From the NCBI RefSeq assembly GCF_025318105.1, contig NZ_JAOANI010000028.1, positions 310,001-374,000 of the forward strand: 64,000 bases of DNA, given 5' to 3'. Numbering within the stretch: the first letter of the stretch is position 1; every line of letters begins with the position of its first letter. The notes below the pieces were generated by a model. That model made no database searches, was not told where the DNA came from, and was given only the letters and a program-made list of their open reading frames with translations. The stretch comes from Venatoribacter pacificus. Its GTDB lineage: Bacteria > Pseudomonadota > Gammaproteobacteria > Pseudomonadales > Oceanobacteraceae. Made by a program: the position numbers and the translations under genes. This document shows, one piece after another, positions 48,121 through 57,031 of this stretch.

Positions 48121-49742
48121 GTTGTCGGTGGTTGCCATTCTTTTAATAGCTTTAATACGTCACCGGCTTTGCGGCCTTGCATGGCACATGCGGTCATCAT
48201 ACCGGCCATTAAGGCTCCGCCCACGCCAGCGGTCATAACATCCGCGCCGGTCATGTAGAGGTTCTTAACCGGTGTTACCGGATGCAGAAACGGCTTTTTG
48301 AAGCGATCGACAAAGTGGTCCAGGCCGTAGATTTCACCGGCGCTGCTTTTCTGGAACCAGTCACTGGACAGTGGCGTGGATAATTCCTGAAAGACCAGTT
48401 TCTCGCGCAGTTGTGGCAGGCGTTCGTACAGTTTTTCCAGCAGACGCTCGCTGACCTTGGCTTTGATCTGGTCGTATTCTTCTCCGCGCTGATTCCAGGT
48501 GCTTCCGGCCCATTGGCTGAACCACTCATGCCTGGCCACCGTTACGATTTCGACGGTGGATTTACCTGGGAAACGGTTGTTCCAGTCGGGATCTTTGGCC
48601 GATGGAAACGAAATATATACAACCGGAAATTCCTGTTCAGGATCGTCGTAATAGCGTTGCAGGTTACCTTCGTGATCGGCGCTTGGGTAAATCCACAGGT
48701 TGGTTGTGCTTAAACCAAGCTCTTCGGCGGTGCCATCAAAACCGGCATAAATACAATAATGCGCGCTGGAGCGTTGTACTTGTTCAGCCCAGCGTTCGGT
48801 GCCCAGTTTTTTCCGCACTTCAGCGGGCAGTAAGCGTTGTGTGGTGTTCCAGAATCCGGCGTTACTGACCACGCGCTCAGCCGTCAGCTCGGTGCCATTG
48901 GCCAGGCGAACACCGCAGGCGCGGTTATTGCGCACGATGATTTCGTCGACATCGGCGTAGGTAAACACCTCACCGCCGGATTTTTGAATGGTCGGGATAA
49001 TGGTGCGGGCAATGGCCGATGCACCGCCCACCGGATACGCGCCACCGGCAAGGTAATGCTTGGCGATTAAGGCATGCATAATAAAGGCGGCGTCGGTAGG
49101 TGTTTGGCCGTAATCCCCCCATTGGCCGGTCAGAACTGAAATTAATTGTTGGTTGCCGGTGAGATTTTCCAGCACTTCGCGGGTGGTCTGAAAAAAGGCT
49201 TTTGGCAGCAGTAGCGGCCGGATGAGATTGTAGGCGCGGGCCAGTAATGGTGGCATGGCCTGGCCGGCAAAAAAACGTGGCGTTTTACGGCTCATTTCAC
49301 GGATCAGTTCGATGTAGCGGTCAATGGCCTGTCCTTCCTGCGGGAAGCGCTCTTTCAGCATGGCGGCGAAGTTTTCCCGTCCGGCAATAAAGCCGTATTC
49401 TTCTTTGCCAAGAATAATGCGGTCATATTCAGGTGCCATCTCAGCCCACTGCAAACGTCCCTCACTGACCACATCAAATACCCGGCGCAGGGTCGAGGGT
49501 TTGTGTACTTCACCGATGTAATGCACGCCCACATCCCATTCAAAGCCTTCACGGTCGTAGGCGTGGGTAAAGCCACCGGCGGTGTAGTGTTGTTCCATGA
49601 CGGCGACTTTCTGGCCGAGCAATGACAGAAAAGCAGCGGTTGTCAGTCCGCCCATGCCTGAACCAATAACAATCACATCGTAGTGACTGTCTGCACGACT
49701 AGCACGGAAGCGGGTTCCGGTTCTTACTTTAACCTTGCTCAT
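48054..49742 (-). CDS. FAD-dependent oxidoreductase, CrtISO/retinol saturase-like
   Basis: 562-aa protein of the phytoene desaturase / carotenoid isomerase / all-trans-retinol 13,14-reductase group: Rossmann dinucleotide motif VIVIGSGMGGLTTAAFL (about residue 24), GGFTHAYDREGFEWDVGVHYIGE, and C-terminal FAD motif NLYMTGADVMTAGVGGALMAG. The substrate is unknown; no carotenoid genes are nearby. The ATG at 49742 has GGAGGAG. The last 21 residues (from EAPCGNATASAK on) are encoded by a dispersed repeat. Divergent from a PadR regulator, its probable controller. Confidence 0.85.
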   Translation of the reverse strand: MSKVKVRTGTRFRASRADSHYDVIVIGSGMGGLTTAAFLSLLGQKVAVMEQHYTAGGFTHAYDREGFEWDVGVHYIGEVHKPSTLRRVFDVVSEGRLQWAEMAPEYDRIILGKEEYGFIAGRENFAAMLKERFPQEGQAIDRYIELIREMSRKTPRFFAGQAMPPLLARAYNLIRPLLLPKAFFQTTREVLENLTGNQQLISVLTGQWGDYGQTPTDAAFIMHALIAKHYLAGGAYPVGGASAIARTIIPTIQKSGGEVFTYADVDEIIVRNNRACGVRLANGTELTAERVVSNAGFWNTTQRLLPAEVRKKLGTERWAEQVQRSSAHYCIYAGFDGTAEELGLSTTNLWIYPSADHEGNLQRYYDDPEQEFPVVYISFPSAKDPDWNNRFPGKSTVEIVTVARHEWFSQWAGSTWNQRGEEYDQIKAKVSERLLEKLYERLPQLREKLVFQELSTPLSSDWFQKSSAGEIYGLDHFVDRFKKPFLHPVTPVKNLYMTGADVMTAGVGGALMAGMMTACAMQGRKAGDVLKLLKEWQPPTTEAPCGNATASAKTTTQSVGAR

Positions 49743-49796
49743 TGCTGCTCCTCCGGGATGGGGCGGGTGTTTTGTTATTGTTATTGCGATCTGGTT

Positions 49797-49812
49797 ATGC
49801 AAAAAATTGCAT
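49797..49812. promoter_or_regulatory. Palindromic operator candidate, site 1
   Basis: ATGCAA-AAAA-TTGCAT, a perfect palindrome in the 151-nt divergent region between the FAD oxidoreductase and padR genes. PadR proteins often bind ATGT/ACAT-type palindromes in such intergenic regions. Confidence 0.6.
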
Positions 49813-49834
49813 ATGATTATCAGATTATCCCGCC

Positions 49835-49849
49835 TGCATAGGCGATGCA
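49835..49849. promoter_or_regulatory. Palindromic operator candidate, site 2
   Basis: TGCAT-AGGCG-ATGCA, sharing the TGCAT/ATGCA half-sites of site 1, 37 bp away centre to centre and 45 bp before the padR start. Possible autoregulation site. Confidence 0.5.
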
Positions 49850-49893
49850 AGCCCGGACGGGTAGAATGGCTGCAGAAATTAAGGAGAGAGCGA

Positions 49894-50430
49894 GTGTCGC
49901 TTAAACACGCCATTCTGGTGTTACTGGAAACCGAGCCGGGGTCGGGTTACGACCTGCTTAAACGCTTCCGTGAGCATATGGGTTATTTCTGGAATGCCAG
50001 TCATCAGCAGATATACCAGCAACTGAAGTGGATGCACGAAGCTGGCTGGCTGGAGGCGAGTACCGAGCCGCAACAGGGTAAGCCAGACCGCAAGGTGTAC
50101 GAGCTGACACCACAGGGGCACGAAGCCTTGTTGGCCTGGCTGGCAGAAACCAGTAAGCCGGAAAAAATCAACGACAGCCTGTTGGTACGGCTGTATGGCG
50201 GACATTTGCGCGATACCGAAAATATTCGCGCAGAGATGGCGCATCACCGCACGCTGTATGAACAAAACCGCGCGGCGCTGTTGTCGATTGAGCAGCATTA
50301 CCTGGCGTTGCCTAAAGCGGAACAGCAGCGTTATCGCTTTCCGTATCTGACGCTGCGGCGCGGCATCCTGTCGGTAGAGGCCTGGCTCGACTGGGCGGAT
50401 GAAGTCGACGCTTTTCTGAATCACCCATAA
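49894..50430 (+). CDS. PadR family transcriptional regulator
   Basis: 178-aa repressor: N-terminal winged helix (SLKHAILVLLETEPGSGYDLLKRFREHMGYFWNASHQQIY, residues 1-40; then the wing QGKPDRKVYELTPQG) and a C-terminal helical dimerisation domain (about 90-178), the PadR-like subfamily with a C-terminal Vir-type extension. It starts with GTG, with AAGGAG 8 nt upstream; ATG codons further upstream in frame lie in the operator region. Divergent from the FAD oxidoreductase, with two shared palindromes between them. Confidence 0.9.
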   Translation: MSLKHAILVLLETEPGSGYDLLKRFREHMGYFWNASHQQIYQQLKWMHEAGWLEASTEPQQGKPDRKVYELTPQGHEALLAWLAETSKPEKINDSLLVRLYGGHLRDTENIRAEMAHHRTLYEQNRAALLSIEQHYLALPKAEQQRYRFPYLTLRRGILSVEAWLDWADEVDAFLNHP

Positions 50431-50448
50431 ATTGAAAAAGGAATAACA

Positions 50449-51387
50449 ATGGCAGGTGCAAGTTTGTTAGCGCTGCTCGACGACATTGCCACGGTACTCG
50501 ACGACGTTGCCGTCATGTCGAAAATGGCAGCGAAGAAAACCAGCGGTGTACTGGGCGATGATCTGGCGCTGAATGCTCAGCAGGTCTCCGGTATTCGTGC
50601 TGAACGTGAGTTGCCGGTAGTGTGGGCCGTGACCAAAGGCTCACTGAAAAATAAACTGATTCTGGTGCCAACGGCACTGTTGATCAGTGCGTTTGCGCCT
50701 TGGGCGGTAATAATTTTGCTGATGTTGGGTGGTGCTTACCTGTGCTTTGAAGGCGTTGAAAAACTGCTGCACAGTTTTTTGCATCGCAAGGAGGCGGAAG
50801 CCGGCAAACAGCAATTGCAGCAAGCGTTGCAAAGTAGCCCCGAAGATTTAATGGCGTTTGAGCAGGAAAAAATCAAAGGGGCAATCCGCACCGATTTTAT
50901 TTTGTCGGCAGAGATTATTGTGATTACGCTGGGCTCGGTGGCACAGGCCAGTTTTACCACTCAGGTGCTGGTGGTTTCGGCCTTAGCACTGCTGTTTACC
51001 TTTGGTGTTTATGGATTGGTGGCAGCCATTGTGAAAATGGATGATGCCGGTCTGTATCTCAGCGAACGCGGTAACGGCCTATTACAGGCTATTGGTCGTG
51101 GGCTTTTAGTATTGGCGCCGTGGCTGATGAAAACATTATCCGTGGTCGGCACGCTGGCGATGTTTCTGGTGGGGGGCGGCATTCTGATGCATGGCGTGCC
51201 TCAGCTGGAACATCTGGCGCATTCGGCTTCGGGTTGGGCGATTCACAGCTGGGGCACAACGCTGCCATGGCTGGCGGATATCAGCAGCGCTTTGCTGCCG
51301 TTAGCCTTTAACCTGCTGGTCGGCGTATTGGCCGGAGCAGTGCTGGTGGGAGTGATGACGGTGTGGGAAAAACTGCGCGGCCATTAA
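50449..51387 (+). CDS. DUF808 (YedI family) membrane protein
   Basis: 312-aa inner-membrane protein of the DUF808/YedI family; begins MAGASLLALLDDIATVLDDVAVMSKMAAKKT, the family signature, and has about six to seven hydrophobic segments. Function unknown. AAGGAAT precedes the ATG; it follows padR by 18 nt and is likely cotranscribed with it. Confidence 0.9.
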   Translation: MAGASLLALLDDIATVLDDVAVMSKMAAKKTSGVLGDDLALNAQQVSGIRAERELPVVWAVTKGSLKNKLILVPTALLISAFAPWAVIILLMLGGAYLCFEGVEKLLHSFLHRKEAEAGKQQLQQALQSSPEDLMAFEQEKIKGAIRTDFILSAEIIVITLGSVAQASFTTQVLVVSALALLFTFGVYGLVAAIVKMDDAGLYLSERGNGLLQAIGRGLLVLAPWLMKTLSVVGTLAMFLVGGGILMHGVPQLEHLAHSASGWAIHSWGTTLPWLADISSALLPLAFNLLVGVLAGAVLVGVMTVWEKLRGH

Positions 51388-51412
51388 GGCCGCCGGATCA
51401 CACCATGCGGGA

Positions 51413-51613
51413 TCAGTTGTAAGGCTTGTCCTGCTCCTGCTGCCATTCTTCTGACATCAGTACTTCATCGGCCGGTTTGCCGGGAATGGCATGACCTTCG
51501 CTGGCCCATTCGCCCAGGTCTATCAGCTTGCAGCGTTCGCAGCAGAACGGCCGGTATTTGTTTTCCGCAATCCATTCCACTTCTTTTTTACAGGTCGGGC
51601 AGTTTACTTTCAT
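51413..51613 (-). CDS. yacG: DNA gyrase inhibitor YacG
   Basis: 66-aa zinc protein with the four cysteines CPTC...CCERC (residues 5-29) and the LIDLGEWASEGHAIPG segment. Binds GyrB and inhibits gyrase in E. coli. Last gene of the pilB-pilC-pilD-coaE-yacG run, a conserved order. Confidence 0.95.
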   Translation of the reverse strand: MKVNCPTCKKEVEWIAENKYRPFCCERCKLIDLGEWASEGHAIPGKPADEVLMSEEWQQEQDKPYN

Positions 51614-51669
51614 GGGGTTCTCGCAGGTTTGCTAATCGCATGTCAGTCAGCGCGCTATTGCTTGCTATT

Positions 51670-52269
51670 TTATTGTGAAGCTGCACGCAACAGGTAGCTG
51701 CTGTGCAGCAGTTCCAGTTGCTGGTGCAGCTCGGCCAGCCCCAGACTGTTATCGGCAATGTCATCGGCGCGTGAGCGGCGCTCAGCACGTGACATTTGTG
51801 CGGCAATAATGCGACGGATCTGATCGGCGTTATTCTGATCGCGTGATGTCGCCCGTGCAATCTGAATGTCTTCAGCGACATCAATCAGCAGCGTATGCTG
51901 TGTTAATAGTGCCTGGCCGGATTCGAATAACAACGGCGAAACCAGAATGGCATAAGCCGAAGTGGCTTGCTGTAACTGGCGGATAATGTTGTCGCGGATG
52001 CGCGGATGCGTCTGAGATTCCAGCCACTTACGTTCTTCTGGCTCGGCGAACACTTTCTCGCGTAGCCAGGCGCGGTTGAGGCTGTTATCCGCGAGCAGTG
52101 CCTGGTCACCAAAGCGATCTTTAATGGCCTGCCAGGCTGGTTGTCCCGGTTCAACGACTTCGCGGGCGACAATATCGGCGTCGACCACAGTAATACCTTT
52201 GCTGGCGAAGAAATCACTGGCGGCGGTTTTGCCACTGCCAATGCCGCCGGTTAAACCCAAAACCCACAT
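51670..52269 (-). CDS. coaE: Dephospho-CoA kinase
   Basis: Last step of coenzyme A synthesis. The 199-aa product has the P-loop GLTGGIGSGKTA (residues 5-16), DADIVAREVV, and HPRIR. Length is normal. 16 nt after pilD. Confidence 0.96.
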   Translation of the reverse strand: MWVLGLTGGIGSGKTAASDFFASKGITVVDADIVAREVVEPGQPAWQAIKDRFGDQALLADNSLNRAWLREKVFAEPEERKWLESQTHPRIRDNIIRQLQQATSAYAILVSPLLFESGQALLTQHTLLIDVAEDIQIARATSRDQNNADQIRRIIAAQMSRAERRSRADDIADNSLGLAELHQQLELLHSSYLLRAASQ

Positions 52270-52285
52270 CGCTGATTATTACCTG

Positions 52286-53170
52286 TCAGAAACGCCCAAG
52301 ATACCATTCGGTGATGTCATTACCCCAGAGAGCGGCGATCCAGCCGGCGGTAGCCAGATAAGGGCCAAACGGAATCGGAACGTTTTTATCGCGCCCCAGT
52401 ATCATAATGCCGGCAATACCGACGACAGCACCCACCACGGAAGACAGCAGAATAATCAGCGGCAAACTTTGCACACCCAGCCAGGCACCAAGCGCGGCCA
52501 GCAGCTTGAAATCGCCGTAACCCATCCCGTCTTTGCCGGTCACCAGCTTGAATATCCAGAACACACTCCACAGCGCCATATAGCCGGCTACGGCACCATA
52601 CACGGCGCTTTCCAGATCGGTGAATAATCCCTGGCTGTTGACCAGCAGGCCCAGCCATAGCAGGCTCAGGGTCATGGTGTCGGGCAAAATCTGATGGTCG
52701 ATATCAATCACCGACATGCTGATTAACAGCCAGGTGAACACCAGCATTGCCGCCAGTTGCCAGCCCCAGGGATACACCAGCAGCAATGCGGTGCTGAGTG
52801 CTGCCGTCGCGATTTCAACCGCCGGATAGCGCAGGCTAATACGGGTACCGCAGCCGGCACACTTACCGCGCAGCAAGACCCAGCTCAGCACAGGGATATT
52901 CTGCCAGGCTCTGACCGGAGCCTGACATTTGGGGCAGTGTGAGTCAGGCTTTAACAGGTTGAAGGGCTTACTCAGATCGTCAATGGCCGGATGCTTGGGC
53001 AGAGTGGTGTCCATTTCCAGACAATCCTGCTTCCAGCTGCGGAACATCATCACCGGAAAACGCAGGATAACCACGTTGAGGAAACTGCCGATGAGGAGGC
53101 TGAGCAGTGTTATCAATATGGCCAAAAAAAGGTCATTTTCGAGTAAAAAACTGTAAGTTGAATTGATCAA
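52286..53170 (-). CDS. pilD: Prepilin peptidase / N-methyltransferase PilD
   Basis: 294-aa polytopic aspartyl protease that cleaves and N-methylates type IV prepilins and type II secretion pseudopilins. It has the N-terminal zinc domain (CPKC...CAGC, about residues 78-107), the first catalytic Asp in VIDIDHQILPD and the second in GYGDFKLLAALG. Its ATG overlaps the pilC stop by ATGA. Substrates in the window are PilA, PilE, PilV, PilW, PilX, FimU and FimT. Confidence 0.96.
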   Translation of the reverse strand: MINSTYSFLLENDLFLAILITLLSLLIGSFLNVVILRFPVMMFRSWKQDCLEMDTTLPKHPAIDDLSKPFNLLKPDSHCPKCQAPVRAWQNIPVLSWVLLRGKCAGCGTRISLRYPAVEIATAALSTALLLVYPWGWQLAAMLVFTWLLISMSVIDIDHQILPDTMTLSLLWLGLLVNSQGLFTDLESAVYGAVAGYMALWSVFWIFKLVTGKDGMGYGDFKLLAALGAWLGVQSLPLIILLSSVVGAVVGIAGIMILGRDKNVPIPFGPYLATAGWIAALWGNDITEWYLGRF

Positions 53171-54393
53171 ATGGCATCACCCATTTGGAAAATAGGCATA
53201 TACATCGCAATAATCAGACCGCCAATTACCACACCTAAAAAAGCCATCACCATGGGTTCTAACATCGCCGTCATTCCATCAACAGCGTTATCAACCTCTT
53301 CTTCAAAGTAAGTTGCCGCTTTATCCAGCATAGCGTCCAGAGCGCCGGACTCCTCGCCGATACTGGTCATCTGTACCACCATATTGGGGAATACACCTGT
53401 TGAGCGCATTGCAAAGTGCATTTGTTGGCCAGAAGAAACTTCGTCGCGGATTTTTAGTACTGCTTCTTTGTATACGACGTTACCAACCGCCCCTGCAACC
53501 GACTCAAGGGCTTCAACAAGAGGAACACCTGCTGCAAAAGTAGTTGACAATACTCGTGCAAACCTTGCAACTGCTGCTTTACGAATTAAATCGCCAAAAA
53601 CGGGAACCTTTAGAGTAAAACGCTCAAAACCATCACGAAATGCGGGAGAGCGTTTCATTGCTTGGCCAAATGAAATACCCAGAATGAGTAGAATGGCAAA
53701 AACTTGTATGTAGTATTCTTGTGCTGTATCAGACAAATAAACTACAAATTGTGTTGGTGCAGGTAATTCAGAACCAAAACTCTCAAACATGTCTTGGAAT
53801 GTAGGAACAACCTTTATCAGCAAAATTAAAGTCACAACAAACGCAATTGCTAAAGTAACTAGGGGATACATTAGCGCCTTTTTGATTTTTTTACGGAGTA
53901 ATTCCGTTTTTTCTTTGTAGATGGCGACTTTATCAAGCATCGTTTCTAGCGCACCAGCCTGCTCTCCGGATTCGACTAAATTACAGGTTAGGTTATCGAA
54001 ATACTCCGGGTATTGTTTCAATGCCGACGCAAAGTCATTACCGGCAGAAACGGAGTCACGGATACCAAAAATCAGTTCTTTCATCGAAGGATTATCAATA
54101 CCATCTGCAACGATATCGAATGACTGGACCAGTGGCACACCGGCTTTAATCATCGTCGCCATCTGACGGGTAAAGAACGTTATATCAGCCGATGTTATTT
54201 TTCTTTTCTTCGTCCCGCCTATTGTTAGTAATCCTTGGCTGCTTTTACGAACCTTGATCGGCGTTACACCTTGTTTGCGCAACAGGGCCTTTACCATCGC
54301 AGCGTTCTGACCCGTCATATCACCTTTGATGGTCTGACCGCGACGGTTAATCCCTTCCCAGGTAAAGGAGCTGTTTTTAACTTGCTTAGCCAT
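53167..54393 (-). CDS. pilC: Type IV pilus inner-membrane platform protein PilC
   Basis: 408-aa GspF family protein with two repeated domains (about 68-195 and 270-395), three transmembrane helices and paired family motifs (GVPLVQSFDI / GVPLVEALES; LVESGEQAGALETMLDKVA / MTSIGEESGALDAMLDKAA). The ATG at 54393 gives the standard MAKQVKNSSFTWEG N-terminus. Bases 53.4-54.2 kb are distinctly more A+T-rich than pilB and pilD on either side. Confidence 0.95.
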   Translation of the reverse strand: MAKQVKNSSFTWEGINRRGQTIKGDMTGQNAAMVKALLRKQGVTPIKVRKSSQGLLTIGGTKKRKITSADITFFTRQMATMIKAGVPLVQSFDIVADGIDNPSMKELIFGIRDSVSAGNDFASALKQYPEYFDNLTCNLVESGEQAGALETMLDKVAIYKEKTELLRKKIKKALMYPLVTLAIAFVVTLILLIKVVPTFQDMFESFGSELPAPTQFVVYLSDTAQEYYIQVFAILLILGISFGQAMKRSPAFRDGFERFTLKVPVFGDLIRKAAVARFARVLSTTFAAGVPLVEALESVAGAVGNVVYKEAVLKIRDEVSSGQQMHFAMRSTGVFPNMVVQMTSIGEESGALDAMLDKAATYFEEEVDNAVDGMTAMLEPMVMAFLGVVIGGLIIAMYMPIFQMGDAI

Positions 54394-54440
54394 AATGCAA
54401 TATGTCCATACATGGGCAGTGCTAAGCACTGCCGTAAAAC

Positions 54441-56138
54441 TTAGTCGGTGGTTACCCGGTTGGCTTCTTCCAGGCTGGTAACCCCTTGTGCAACCTTTTG
54501 CAGGGCCGATGTCCGTAAATCGTTAAAGCCTTCTTTACGGGCGGCATCTGAGATCTCAATCGAGTTGCCGCCCTCCATGATAATACGGGAGATGGCATCC
54601 GTTATTCTAACTACTTCATAAATACCGACGCGGCCTTTGTAACCGCCCTTGCATTGTTCACAGCCAACAGGCTTATAAATTTCGGCGCTTTGCAGTTGCT
54701 CCTCCGTTAATCCAGCCTCCAGAAGCAATTCTTTGGGTATTTCTGCGGGGGCTTTACAGTTTGAGCAGAGGCGGCGAGCCAGGCGCTGGGCAATGATCAG
54801 GCTGACCGATGTGGCAATATTGAATGATGGTACACCCATATTGGCCAGACGGGTGAGGGTTTCTGCGGCGCTATTGGTGTGTAGGGTGGAAAGCACTAAG
54901 TGACCGGTCTGTGCAGCTTTAATCGCAATGGAGGCAGTATCCAAGTCACGGATCTCACCGACCATCACCACATCCGGGTCCTGACGCAGGAAGGAACGCA
55001 GAGCGGCTGCAAAGTCGAGGCCGACGCGGGCGTTCACGTTTACCTGGTTAATACCTTCGAGGTTAATTTCCACCGGGTCTTCGGCGGTGGAAATATTCGT
55101 GCCTTCGACATTAAGAATATTCAGGCCGGTATATAACGATACGGTTTTACCGGAACCGGTGGGGCCGGTAACCAGAATCATCCCCTGAGGCTTGGCCAGA
55201 GCTTCCATGTACAAGGCTTTCTGGTCTGCTTCGTAACCGAGCATATCAATGCCCAGTTTGGCGGACGAGGGATCAAGAATACGCAGTACGATCTTTTCAC
55301 CCCACAGGGTTGGCAGGGTATTTACCCGGAAATCAATGGCCTTTGTTTTGGACAGTTTCATCTTGATGCGCCCATCCTGCGGGACACGCCGTTCAGAAAT
55401 ATCCATCTGCGACATCACCTTTAAACGAGCAGCGATCTTACCGGCAAGGTTGACCGGCGGGCTGGCGACTTCATGCAACATGCCATCGGTACGGTAACGT
55501 ACCCGGTAGCGCTTCTCATAGGGCTCAAAGTGAATATCAGATGCGCCACCTTTAATGGCATCGAGCAACATTTTGTTTACGAAACGTACAATAGGAGCAT
55601 CGTCACCGGAAGAATCTTTCTCGGCTTCCTGAGCTTTTTCACGTGCATCCGGGTCTTCAAGGTCAACATCATCCAGCTCGCTGTCCAGTTCACCAAAACT
55701 GTTATCGTTGGCGGCCAGAAACTTATCAACGGCCTGCCCCAGCTTGTCTTCTTCTACCAGTACCGCTTCTACCGTCATACCGGTATTAAATTTGATTTCA
55801 TCAATGGCCATCATGGCCGAGGGGTCACTCTGGGCAATAAACAGGCGCGTACCGCGCTGAAATAAAGGTAATACGCGGTGTTTTTCAATCAGATCCTTGC
55901 TGACCAGTTCTCTTGGGATTAATTCCAGATCAAAGGCAGCTAAATCAAGGACAGGCAAGCCAAATTCTTCTGACGCCAATAAGGCAATTGCGCGCGATTT
56001 AATGTAACCGGAGGCGACAGCAGCGGCGACAAAGCCAATTTTGTCTTGTTTGGCCTTGTTGACGATTTCCTGAGCCTGTTGGCTGTTGACGAGATTTTGT
56101 TCGACGATACGGCGTGGCAAGCCGGTTAGAACGGCCAT
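54441..56138 (-). CDS. pilB: Type IV pilus assembly ATPase PilB
   Basis: 565-aa GspE-type hexameric ATPase powering pilus extension: N-terminal MshEN-type domain (1-150), Walker A GPTGSGKTVSLY (about 325), Walker B/Asp-box region FLRQDPDVVMVGEIRD, and a tetracysteine zinc motif (CSNC...CEQC, about 455-500). The ATG at 56138 (GGGAAG site) starts MAVLTGLPRRIVEQNL, as in PilB. Same strand as pilA and separated from it by a terminator. Confidence 0.97.
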   Translation of the reverse strand: MAVLTGLPRRIVEQNLVNSQQAQEIVNKAKQDKIGFVAAAVASGYIKSRAIALLASEEFGLPVLDLAAFDLELIPRELVSKDLIEKHRVLPLFQRGTRLFIAQSDPSAMMAIDEIKFNTGMTVEAVLVEEDKLGQAVDKFLAANDNSFGELDSELDDVDLEDPDAREKAQEAEKDSSGDDAPIVRFVNKMLLDAIKGGASDIHFEPYEKRYRVRYRTDGMLHEVASPPVNLAGKIAARLKVMSQMDISERRVPQDGRIKMKLSKTKAIDFRVNTLPTLWGEKIVLRILDPSSAKLGIDMLGYEADQKALYMEALAKPQGMILVTGPTGSGKTVSLYTGLNILNVEGTNISTAEDPVEINLEGINQVNVNARVGLDFAAALRSFLRQDPDVVMVGEIRDLDTASIAIKAAQTGHLVLSTLHTNSAAETLTRLANMGVPSFNIATSVSLIIAQRLARRLCSNCKAPAEIPKELLLEAGLTEEQLQSAEIYKPVGCEQCKGGYKGRVGIYEVVRITDAISRIIMEGGNSIEISDAARKEGFNDLRTSALQKVAQGVTSLEEANRVTTD

Positions 56139-56225
56139 AGAGACTTCCCCAAAGGCATTATGCTTTTTGCACCAGAACATACCAGAGGGTAGAAGAATCT
56201 ACTAGTTCTGTTTGTTTACGCTAAA

Positions 56226-56255
56226 AACAAAAAAGCACCCCACTAGAGGGTGCTC
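56226..56255 (-). terminator. Rho-independent terminator after pilA
   Basis: On the minus strand AGCACCC-TCTAGTG-GGGTGCT is followed by TTTTTTG, 24 nt past the pilA stop. It isolates highly expressed pilA from pilB. Confidence 0.92.
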
Positions 56256-56277
56256 TTAATTACTGCCGATTGGTTAA

Positions 56278-56772
56278 TTAGCCAATTTTAGGCAGGAATT
56301 TCGCAGGAACTGTACTATTAGTTGCATCTACAGCAAAACGAACAGCGCCATTAGTATTCACGGTAACATCAATTACCAGTGTTTTACCCTGCATTTCAGG
56401 CTCAGAAGTCGGACCGGCACCTGTGCATGCAGTATCTGCAGTTTCGCCAGCACCATAAGTTGTCGCAGTGATAACCCCAGCAGTAGCTGATGAGTATGTG
56501 TAGGCAACATTTTTAACGTGGCCTAAGCAGTTAGCTACTTCACCGGTTGACCATTGAACAAGTTCAGTTGCACTGGTTGGCAGCTTTTGTTCGATAGCCG
56601 CATATTCGGCCAGAGCGAGCTGGAGAGGACGAACAGCACCAACCAGTTCAGGACCAGTTTGTGCACGGGTTGTATAGGTTTTGTATTGTGGGATGGCAAC
56701 AGAAGCCAGAATGCCAATGATCGCAATAACGATCATCAATTCAATCAGGGTAAAACCTTTTTGAGCTTTCAT
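56278..56772 (-). CDS. pilA: Type IV major pilin PilA
   Basis: 164-aa type IVa prepilin: leader MKAQKG, then FTLIELMIVIAIIGILASVA (Glu5 of the mature chain present) and a globular domain with a cysteine pair (ANCLGH and TACTGAG) that encloses only part of the C-terminal region. The ATG at 56772 has TGGAG 8 nt upstream. Expression should depend on sigma-54 and PilR (promoter at 56855-56871). Flanked by nadC as in Pseudomonas. Confidence 0.96.
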   Translation of the reverse strand: MKAQKGFTLIELMIVIAIIGILASVAIPQYKTYTTRAQTGPELVGAVRPLQLALAEYAAIEQKLPTSATELVQWSTGEVANCLGHVKNVAYTYSSATAGVITATTYGAGETADTACTGAGPTSEPEMQGKTLVIDVTVNTNGAVRFAVDATNSTVPAKFLPKIG

Positions 56773-56854
56773 AGAAAATTCTCCACTCTCGATTGAGATT
56801 TTAGTTATGGGCAATTCAAAGCGGGCTTTGAATTGCTGTGTCACATCAGGACAG

Positions 56855-56871
56855 TGCGAAGAGTGTGCCAA
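56855..56871 (-). promoter_or_regulatory. Sigma-54 promoter of pilA
   Basis: On the minus strand TTGGCACACTCTTCGCA: GG and GC elements separated by exactly 10 nt, matching the -24/-12 consensus (TTGGCAC-N5-TTGCA) at all but one key base. Predicted transcription start is near 56844, giving a leader of about 70 nt. Confidence 0.88.
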
Positions 56872-56962
56872 GCTTAGTTGGCCGCTGCAAGCCCTGATTC
56901 CGGGCTTTTATCACGTTTTTTGATCCATGTCCGGCGATAACCTGAACGCTGATTAATCAGAT

Positions 56963-57001
56963 TGTCAGAGAGTGACAAATATTGTCACTCTCTGCATGTC
57001 A
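56963..57001. promoter_or_regulatory. Phased TGTCA/TGACA half-sites upstream of pilA (candidate PilR enhancer)
   Basis: TGTCA at 56963, TGACA at 56973, TGTCA at 56983 and TGTCA at 56997: spacing 10, 10 and 14 bp. They include a perfect 29-nt palindrome (56966-56994, 13-bp arms CAGAGAGTGACAA). Positions correspond to about -121 to -155 from the predicted pilA start. P. aeruginosa PilR binds several TGTC-containing elements upstream of its pilA promoter. The palindrome could also be a 3' hairpin for nadC mRNA. Confidence 0.65.
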
Positions 57002-57031
57002 AAACAGAGTGTTGGCCTCTAAAGACCCTCT

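Noticed and set aside
56888..56909. AAGCCC/GGGCTT hairpin between nadC and pilA
   Set aside because: Six-bp stem with poor U-tract on either strand; the strong palindrome nearby is the better candidate for a functional site.
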